A stretch of 30,618 nucleotides of DNA. Origin: Pseudomonadota bacterium. Its GTDB lineage: Bacteria > Pseudomonadota > Alphaproteobacteria > Rhizobiales > Hyphomicrobiaceae. The translations under genes and the position numbers were made by a program. The notes under the pieces are model-generated. The model was not told where the DNA came from, did not search any database, and saw nothing but the letters and a program-made list of their open reading frames with translations. The stretch lies in NCBI GenBank assembly GCA_023387235.1, contig JAEWIJ010000075.1, positions 1 to 30,618 of the forward strand. Direction: 5' to 3'. Shown one piece after another: positions 25,376 through 30,618 of the stretch (its first letter is position 1; every line of letters starts with the position of its first letter).

Positions 25376-26314
25376 ATGCCGCGTGACGGTTCCAGACGCC
25401 CGGGCGGCAGTGCCGTCCCGTTGGCACCCATGGACATCGGCGAAGTCGCGGATCCGCCCTTCGCCGTGCTCCCCGATCCTCGTTGCGTTTTTCTCGCGCG
25501 CAGCGAGCGCTTCGCCGCGCTCGCGCCGGGGCACGATCTCGAGCCCTACCTGCGTCTCCTCTCGCAGATTGCGCGCGCCCAGCACGACATTCTGACGGCG
25601 CTGCCCGAGCCGGCGCTCCCATCGCCGGAGCGCCTTCAACTCGCGCGCGAGAACACCATGCCGCCGATCTCGACCGGCCAGATCGCGCTCGACGAGACTG
25701 CCGACCGGACTTTCGACGCGCTCGTGAAGGCGCTCACCGCCGCCGAGCTGGCGGAGACGTCCCGCGCGGCCGTCGAGGCCGTCGAGAAGGCCGGGGGCGA
25801 GAAGCGCCGTCTCATGATGCAGGCCGTCATCCTCGACGAGATCCCGGGCGATGCCATCGCCGAGCACGTGATCGCCGCCGCAGCAGTTCAAGTGATCTTC
25901 ACGCGCCTTGCCGCCAAGCTCGACGTCGAAACCCTCGAGCGCGTCGCAGACGGTGCTTGTCCCTCATGCGGCGGTGCGCCGGTCGCGAGCACCATAGTCG
26001 GCTGGCAAGGCGCGCACGGCACGCGTTTCTGCACGTGCTCGATCTGCGCGACGCAATGGAACGTGGTGCGCATCAAGTGCCTCGTCTGCGGCAACCAGAA
26101 CGGCATTGCTTATCACTCGATCGAGGGCGGCAGCGAGACCGTCATGGGCGAGACCTGCGAGTCCTGTGATTCGTACGTCAAGATGCTGCACCAGCACAAG
26201 GATGCCGCGCTCGAGCCCGTTGCGGATGACGTGGCGTCTCTCGCGCTCGATCTCACGCTCGCGAAAGAAGGCTGGAAGCGGGCGTCCATCAACCCCTTCT
26301 TGTTGGGTTACTGA
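25376..26314 (+). CDS. fdhE: Formate dehydrogenase accessory protein FdhE
   Basis: Cytoplasmic maturation factor that interacts with the formate dehydrogenase catalytic subunit before Tat export and binds iron through rubredoxin-like cysteines. In 312 residues there are four CxxC motifs: CPSC (about 202), CSIC (about 222), CLVC (about 234) and CESC (about 258), spaced as in FdhE. The N-terminal 180 residues are helical and less conserved. AGAGG lies 5 nt upstream of the ATG. Position between fdnI and selA is typical of formate dehydrogenase/Sec islands. fdhD, the sulfur-transfer partner, is not in this window. Confidence 0.93.
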   Translation: MPRDGSRRPGGSAVPLAPMDIGEVADPPFAVLPDPRCVFLARSERFAALAPGHDLEPYLRLLSQIARAQHDILTALPEPALPSPERLQLARENTMPPISTGQIALDETADRTFDALVKALTAAELAETSRAAVEAVEKAGGEKRRLMMQAVILDEIPGDAIAEHVIAAAAVQVIFTRLAAKLDVETLERVADGACPSCGGAPVASTIVGWQGAHGTRFCTCSICATQWNVVRIKCLVCGNQNGIAYHSIEGGSETVMGETCESCDSYVKMLHQHKDAALEPVADDVASLALDLTLAKEGWKRASINPFLLGY

Positions 26315-26333
26315 AGCAGATTGATGGTGGGCT

Positions 26334-27770
26334 GTGACCAAGATCTCGGTTCCGATACCCTCTGTCGACGAGGTTCTCCGTGGAGACGCGGGACGCATTG
26401 TCGTTGCGCGCTTCGGCCACGCTGCAACGCTTGCCGCCGTGCGCGAGGCCCTCGATGAGCTGCGCGCCGCTAACGGCTTTGCCGGGCCGCATCACTCCGT
26501 GAACCGTACGGATACGGCGGCGGCGATTGCCGCCCGTGCCGCAGAGATGCTGGAAGTCGAGGACGCGCCGCGCCTGCGCCGCGTGCTCAACCTGACAGGC
26601 ACCGTCCTGCACACCAACCTCGGCCGTGCCATTCTGGCCGAGGAAGCGGTCGCGGCGGCGTCATCGGCGATGCGCGCGCCGGCAGCCCTGGAGTTCGACC
26701 TCGAAGCGGGCGGGCGCGGCGAGCGCGACGACATCGTGCGCGGTCTCATCTGCGGGCTGACGGGTGCCGAGGACGCGATCCTCGTCAACAACAACGCCGC
26801 CGCCATTCTGCTCGTTCTCAACACGCTCGCACTCGGCCGCGAGAGCATCGTCTCGCGCGGCGAGCTTATCGAGATCGGTGGCAGCTTCCGGATGCCGGAT
26901 ATCATGGCGCGCGCCGGAACGCGCCTCCGCGAGATCGGCACGACCAACCGCACGCACTTTCGCGACTACGCCGATGCCATCGGGCCCGATACGGCGCTCC
27001 TGCTCAAGGTCCACACTTCCAACTACCTCGTGCAGGGTTTCACGAAGGAGGTCGATACGAGTGAGCTTGCCGCGCTCGCGCGCGACAAAGGTCTGCCGCT
27101 CGTCGACGACCTCGGCTCGGGCACGCTTATCGATCTCGGCAAGTACGGCCTGCGTCGCGAGCGCACGGTGCAGGACGCGCTGAACGATGGCGCCGACCTC
27201 GTGACCTTCTCGGGCGACAAGCTGCTCGGCGGCCCGCAGGCCGGTTTCATCGTCGGTCGTCGCGATCTCGTGCAGGCCTGCGCGAAGAACCCGATCAAGC
27301 GGGCCGTGCGTCTCGACAAGATCCGCCTTGCCGCGCTCGAGGCGACGCTGAAGCTCTACCGCGATCCCGACCGGCTCGCCGAGCGTCTGCCGACACTCGG
27401 CTTCCTCACGCGTCCCTTGGACGATATCCGCGCCCAGACCGAGCGTGTCGTCGCACCGGCTGCGCGCGCGCTCGACGAGGGCTTCGAGGTTGCGTGCTGT
27501 GCCTGCACGAGCCAGATCGGCTCGGGCGCGCTCCCGCTGGAGACCATCCCGAGTGCCGGCCTCGCGATCACGCCGCGCGCGAAGAAGCAGTCCGGCCGTC
27601 AGCTCGATTTGCTCAGTGCTGCTTTCCGGGGCCTTCCGATCCCCGTGATCGGTCATATCGAGAAAGGCGCGCTCGTTCTCGATTTCCGATGTCTGTATGA
27701 GGAGACCGCCTTCGTCGAGCAGCTCGAGAAGCTGCAGCGCGCGCTGGCAGGGAAGGAGGCCGAGCCATGA
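26334..27770 (+). CDS. selA: L-seryl-tRNA(Sec) selenium transferase SelA
   Basis: PLP enzyme that converts seryl-tRNA(Sec) to selenocysteinyl-tRNA(Sec) using selenophosphate. The 478-residue length matches bacterial SelA. The PLP lysine is Lys296 in FSGDKLLGGPQAG; other motifs are RRVLNLTGTVLHTNLGRA, VNNNAAAILLVL, KVHTSNYLVQGF and VDDLGSGTL. The start is GTG at 26334 after a GGTGGG site, 19 bp beyond fdhE; no ATG is better placed. The stop overlaps the Sel1-repeat gene by 4 bp. SelD, needed for selenophosphate, is not in this window. Functional integrity looks full by motif inspection. Confidence 0.96.
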   Translation: MTKISVPIPSVDEVLRGDAGRIVVARFGHAATLAAVREALDELRAANGFAGPHHSVNRTDTAAAIAARAAEMLEVEDAPRLRRVLNLTGTVLHTNLGRAILAEEAVAAASSAMRAPAALEFDLEAGGRGERDDIVRGLICGLTGAEDAILVNNNAAAILLVLNTLALGRESIVSRGELIEIGGSFRMPDIMARAGTRLREIGTTNRTHFRDYADAIGPDTALLLKVHTSNYLVQGFTKEVDTSELAALARDKGLPLVDDLGSGTLIDLGKYGLRRERTVQDALNDGADLVTFSGDKLLGGPQAGFIVGRRDLVQACAKNPIKRAVRLDKIRLAALEATLKLYRDPDRLAERLPTLGFLTRPLDDIRAQTERVVAPAARALDEGFEVACCACTSQIGSGALPLETIPSAGLAITPRAKKQSGRQLDLLSAAFRGLPIPVIGHIEKGALVLDFRCLYEETAFVEQLEKLQRALAGKEAEP

Positions 27771-28567
27771 AGCTGCTCGGTCTCACGTTCGGCCGCGACA
27801 AGCCTGCGTCCACACCATCGATCGCGGATCAGCTGCGCGAGGCGCAAGCGTTCTTTGCCGCCGGGCAGCACGAAGCCGCCATCGCCGTATGGCTGCCGCT
27901 CGCGCAGGCTGGCCATGCCGAAGCTCAGCACGGCGTTGCGACGTGTCTCATGCAGGGCCTTGGCGCGCCTGCCGACCAGACTGTCGGCGCGAAGTGGCTT
28001 CTTGCTGCCGCCACACAGGGTCACGCGTTCGCCGAGCGCGAGCTTGCCGATGCCTATCTCAAGGGCGAGGGCGTACCGCAGAGCGATGTCGATGCCGAGA
28101 TCTGGTATCGGCGCGCCGCTGAGCAGGGCGATGCGGCGGCGCAGGACATGCTTTCGTGGCTGCTCGCCAACGAGGATGCACGCACGCCCGACTATCCGGA
28201 ATCGCTGCAGTGGGCCCACTCGGCTGCCGAGCAGGGCATCGCGGCTTCGATGACGCGCATCGGTCTCTTCCACCATAATGCGCTCGGCGTCGCGCGTGAC
28301 TCCGATGTCGCGATCGCGTGGTGGCGCAAGGCTGCCGCGCTCGGTGATGCCGACGCGCAGGCCATGCTCGGCGCCGCGCATCACATCGGCCAGGGCGTGC
28401 CGCAGGATCGCGTCAAGGCCTATGCGTGGCTCATGCGCGCGCGCTGGGGTGGCAGCAAGCTCGCCGAGCGTTTCCTCAATTCGGTCTTTGCCTCGCTGTC
28501 GCCCGCCGAGATCGAGGCCGGCAAGGAACTCGCGCGCCGCCTCCCCGAAGCGGAGGCCGCGCCATGA
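27767..28567 (+). CDS. Sel1-like (TPR-type) repeat protein between selA and selB
   Basis: A 266-residue helical-repeat protein with about six Sel1-like units of roughly 36 residues, marked by recurring (A/Y)xxWxxxAAxxGxAxAQ and LGxxxxxGxGVPQD segments, for example from AIAVWLPLAQAGHAEAQ to KAYAWLMRARWGG. No signal peptide or membrane helix, so it is cytoplasmic. It overlaps selA by 4 bp (ATGA) and selB by 4 bp, so it is translated in strict coupling with both. The name Sel1 refers to a C. elegans gene and is unrelated to selenium. Its function is unknown; the coupling suggests a scaffold or partner in Sec-tRNA synthesis, SelB function or formate dehydrogenase maturation (inference). Confidence 0.88.
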   Translation: MKLLGLTFGRDKPASTPSIADQLREAQAFFAAGQHEAAIAVWLPLAQAGHAEAQHGVATCLMQGLGAPADQTVGAKWLLAAATQGHAFAERELADAYLKGEGVPQSDVDAEIWYRRAAEQGDAAAQDMLSWLLANEDARTPDYPESLQWAHSAAEQGIAASMTRIGLFHHNALGVARDSDVAIAWWRKAAALGDADAQAMLGAAHHIGQGVPQDRVKAYAWLMRARWGGSKLAERFLNSVFASLSPAEIEAGKELARRLPEAEAAP

Positions 28568-30618
28568 TCATCGGGACTGCCGGCCACATCGACCACGGCA
28601 AGACGAGCCTCGTACGCGCGCTCACCGGTGTCGACACGGATCGCCTCAAGGAAGAGCAGCGCCGCGGCATTACCATCGAACTCGGTTTTGCCTACCTGCC
28701 GCGCCCCTCGGGCGACATCATCGGTTTTGTCGATGTGCCGGGCCACGAGCGCCTCGTGCACACCATGCTCGCGGGCGCGAGCGGCATCGACTTCGCGCTG
28801 CTCGTCGTTGCTGCCGACGATGGCGTCATGCCGCAGACGCGCGAGCATCTCGCGATCATCGATCTGCTCGGGATCCGCCGCGGTATCGTGGCGATGAGCA
28901 AGTGCGATCTCGTCACGCCGGAGCGCCGCGTCGAGGTGAGCGCCGAGATCCGCGCGGCGCTTTCCGCGACGTCCCTTGCAGAGGCCGACATCGTGCCGGT
29001 CTCGGCAGTGACGGACGAGGGCATTGCCGAGCTTCTGTCGCGCCTCGACGAAGCGGCGGCCTCAACGAGGCTTCGCTCGGCGGACGGGCGTTTTCGCCTC
29101 GCCATCGATCGCAGCTTCTCGCTCCGCGGCGCCGGTACGGTCGTCACGGGCACTGTTCTTTCCGGCCGCGTGACCGTCGGCGACCGCGTCATGACATCGC
29201 CCGGCGGGCTCGAGGCGCGCGTGCGCTCGGTCCACGCGCAGAATACGGCCGCGACGCTCGGGCTTGCCGGCCAGCGCTGTGCCATCGCGCTCGTCGGCGC
29301 GAAGATCGATCCCGAAAGCGTCGGGCGTGGTGACGTGCTGCTCGATCCGCCCCTGCACAGTCCCGCGAACCGCATCGACGTGACGCTCAAGCTCCTGCCG
29401 AGCGAGCGCAAGGCACTCTCGCAATGGCTGCCAGTGAAGTTCCATCACGGCTCCACCGAGCGCAATGCCCGCGTGCTCGCGCTTCGCTCGGGCGGCATCG
29501 CGCCCGGCGATGGCGACTATGCGCAGATCATGCTCGATCGCCCTGCTGCCATGGCCGCCGGCGACCGCTTCGTGCTCCGCGATTCAGCGGCAACGCGCAC
29601 GATCGGCGGCGGCACGATCCTCGACCTGCGCCCGCCCGAGCGCCATCGCGCCACGCTGGAACGCCGCGCCGAGCTCGAAATTCTCGCCGGTCATGATCCC
29701 ATGGCCGTGCTGCGTCAGCTCCTCGATGGGAGCCGCGGATTCATCGATCTTGCCGCCTTCTTCCGTGACCGCGCTGCCGGGGCAGATCTTGTCGAGGCGG
29801 CCGTGCAGGCGCTGGACCTCGTGACGTTCGCGGATGGCGAGCGTGTCGTCGCGCTTACGCAAGGCACGTGGCAGTCGTACGCTTCCGGTGCCATCCAAGC
29901 GCTCGACCGCTTCCATGCCGAGAAGCCCGATCTTCCCGGCCTCGGCCAGGAGCGCCTCCGGCTCGCGCTGAGCCCACGCCTGCCCGCTCCGACGTTCGCG
30001 CGCGCGCTGCAGCAGCTCGTCACCGAAGGAAAGGTGACGCTCGACCGCTCGTGGGTGCGCCGGCCGGGGCACGAGGTCCGCCTTTCTGACGATGAGGAGA
30101 AGCTCTGGTCGCGGATCGCGCCCCTTCTCGGCGGCGAGGTGCGTTTCCGTCCGCCACGCGTGCGCGACATCGCCAAGGCGCAGCGGATCGATGAAGGCTT
30201 CGTCCGTCGCCTCTTCAAGCTCGCCTCGCGTCGCGGAGACGTAGACGAGATCGCTCAGGATCATTATTTTCTCGGGGAGACCGTGATCGAGATGGCGGAT
30301 ATCGCGCGCACGCTGGCGGCAGCCGATGCGGACGGTGAATTCACCGTCATTGCGTTCCGGGATCGTGTACAGAACGGGCGCAAGGTCGCGATTCATATCC
30401 TGGAGTTCTTCGACCGCCAGGGATTGACCATGCGTCGCGGCGACATTCGCCGCATCAACCCGCATAAGCGGGACATGTTTTCGCGCTCATTGGCCGGGGA
30501 TGCCCAGCCGGTGCCGCGCGATGGAGGAGAAACGTCCCCGGTGGGGCGGCCGGACTTCAAATCCGGAGAGGGTCGCGAGACGGCTTTCGGTGGGTTCGAC
30601 TCCTGCCTCCTCCGCCAA
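28564..30618 (+). CDS. selB: Selenocysteine-specific elongation factor SelB (no stop codon before window end)
   Basis: Delivers Sec-tRNA(Sec) to the ribosome at UGA-SECIS sites. The EF-Tu-like part has G1 GHIDHGKTS, switch RGITIELGF, G3 DVPGHE and G4-like SKCD; domains II and III extend to about residue 340, followed by SECIS-binding winged helices ending near IHILEFFDRQGLTMRRGD (about residue 630). The homologous core ends about 30480 (RDMF). No stop codon follows in frame: the frame runs through a 42-nt spacer and the complete selC gene to the window edge, 685 codons in all. It starts with an ATGA overlap with the Sel1-repeat gene. The true C-terminus is therefore unclear (see findings). 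Confidence 0.95.
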   Translation, partial: MIIGTAGHIDHGKTSLVRALTGVDTDRLKEEQRRGITIELGFAYLPRPSGDIIGFVDVPGHERLVHTMLAGASGIDFALLVVAADDGVMPQTREHLAIIDLLGIRRGIVAMSKCDLVTPERRVEVSAEIRAALSATSLAEADIVPVSAVTDEGIAELLSRLDEAAASTRLRSADGRFRLAIDRSFSLRGAGTVVTGTVLSGRVTVGDRVMTSPGGLEARVRSVHAQNTAATLGLAGQRCAIALVGAKIDPESVGRGDVLLDPPLHSPANRIDVTLKLLPSERKALSQWLPVKFHHGSTERNARVLALRSGGIAPGDGDYAQIMLDRPAAMAAGDRFVLRDSAATRTIGGGTILDLRPPERHRATLERRAELEILAGHDPMAVLRQLLDGSRGFIDLAAFFRDRAAGADLVEAAVQALDLVTFADGERVVALTQGTWQSYASGAIQALDRFHAEKPDLPGLGQERLRLALSPRLPAPTFARALQQLVTEGKVTLDRSWVRRPGHEVRLSDDEEKLWSRIAPLLGGEVRFRPPRVRDIAKAQRIDEGFVRRLFKLASRRGDVDEIAQDHYFLGETVIEMADIARTLAAADADGEFTVIAFRDRVQNGRKVAIHILEFFDRQGLTMRRGDIRRINPHKRDMFSRSLAGDAQPVPRDGGETSPVGRPDFKSGEGRETAFGGFDSCLLRQ
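30523..30617 (+). tRNA. selC: tRNA-Sec (UCA anticodon)
   Basis: A 95-nt gene, including encoded CCA, with anticodon TCA at 30557-30559 in the loop CTTCAAA and a 5-bp stem CCGGA/TCCGG. The six-bp D stem with tiny loop (CGTCCC-CGGT-GGGGCG), the long variable arm and the T loop TTCGACT are hallmarks of tRNA-Sec. The acceptor is GGAGGAG pairing with CTCCTCC, discriminator G, then CCA. Length and anticodon position agree with E. coli selC. The acceptor appears to be 7 bp, not 8. It lies inside the open selB reading frame. Confidence 0.95.

Noticed and set aside
30459..30480. CCCGC-ATAA-GCGGG hairpin followed by a short T stretch as a selB terminator
   Set aside because: The stem is only 5 bp, lies inside conserved SelB coding sequence, and the T run is interrupted; it is too weak to call.

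Overview
The window comes from a high-GC alphaproteobacterium, most likely of the Rhizobiales/Hyphomicrobiales. This is inferred from codon usage, the gene repertoire (Dpp/Opp importers, FCD-type GntR regulators, YbaL-type antiporters, a PuuE-type allantoinase) and alphaproteobacterial-style long palindromic repeats. No rRNA or phylogenetic marker fixes the genus.

Layout. (A) Positions 4-10946 hold a divergent catabolic locus. Leftward run a family-5 solute-binding protein, two permeases, two ATPases and an Asp/Glu/hydantoin-type racemase. Rightward run an FCD-GntR regulator, a PuuE-like allantoinase, an allantoate amidohydrolase/N-carbamoylase-type M20 enzyme and a second M20 hydrolase with an atypical metal site. 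The regulator-amidohydrolase block is joined by 4-bp overlaps. Two identical 11-bp boxes sit exactly 100 bp apart in the divergent region, one on the importer promoter and one at the regulator's start codon. Together the genes suggest uptake, racemisation and ring opening/decarbamoylation of allantoin or another hydantoin/ureide. (B) 10959-13353 is a two-gene ABC-2-like exporter (leftward). (C) 13517-14701 is a glutamate-carboxypeptidase-like M20 enzyme. (D) 14903-18600 is a tandem pair of closely similar monovalent cation:proton antiporters with two related long hairpin repeats between them; the first repeat supplies the stop codon of the first antiporter. A PEP-mutase/isocitrate-lyase-like gene follows. 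(E) 19440-20312 holds two small leftward genes, a TIGR01244/DUF442-type protein and a VOC protein.

(F) 20647-30617 is a compact selenocysteine island: fdnG (with an in-frame UGA and a clear bacterial SECIS hairpin), fdnH, fdnI, fdhE, selA, a Sel1-repeat gene, selB and the selC tRNA-Sec gene. It encodes a periplasm-facing, quinone-linked selenoenzyme formate dehydrogenase with most of the machinery to make it. selD and fdhD are not in the window. Three details stand out. The selB frame has no stop codon and reads in frame through the whole tRNA-Sec gene to the window edge. A Sel1-repeat protein is translationally coupled between selA and selB. The tRNA-Sec seems to have a 7+5 bp acceptor/T helix instead of the usual bacterial 8+5.

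Best candidates for something not well described are the selB/selC overlap with its Sel1-repeat partner, and the paired-operator ureide locus with its unusual M20 enzyme. All functional statements rest on reading motifs by eye; no database search was run.
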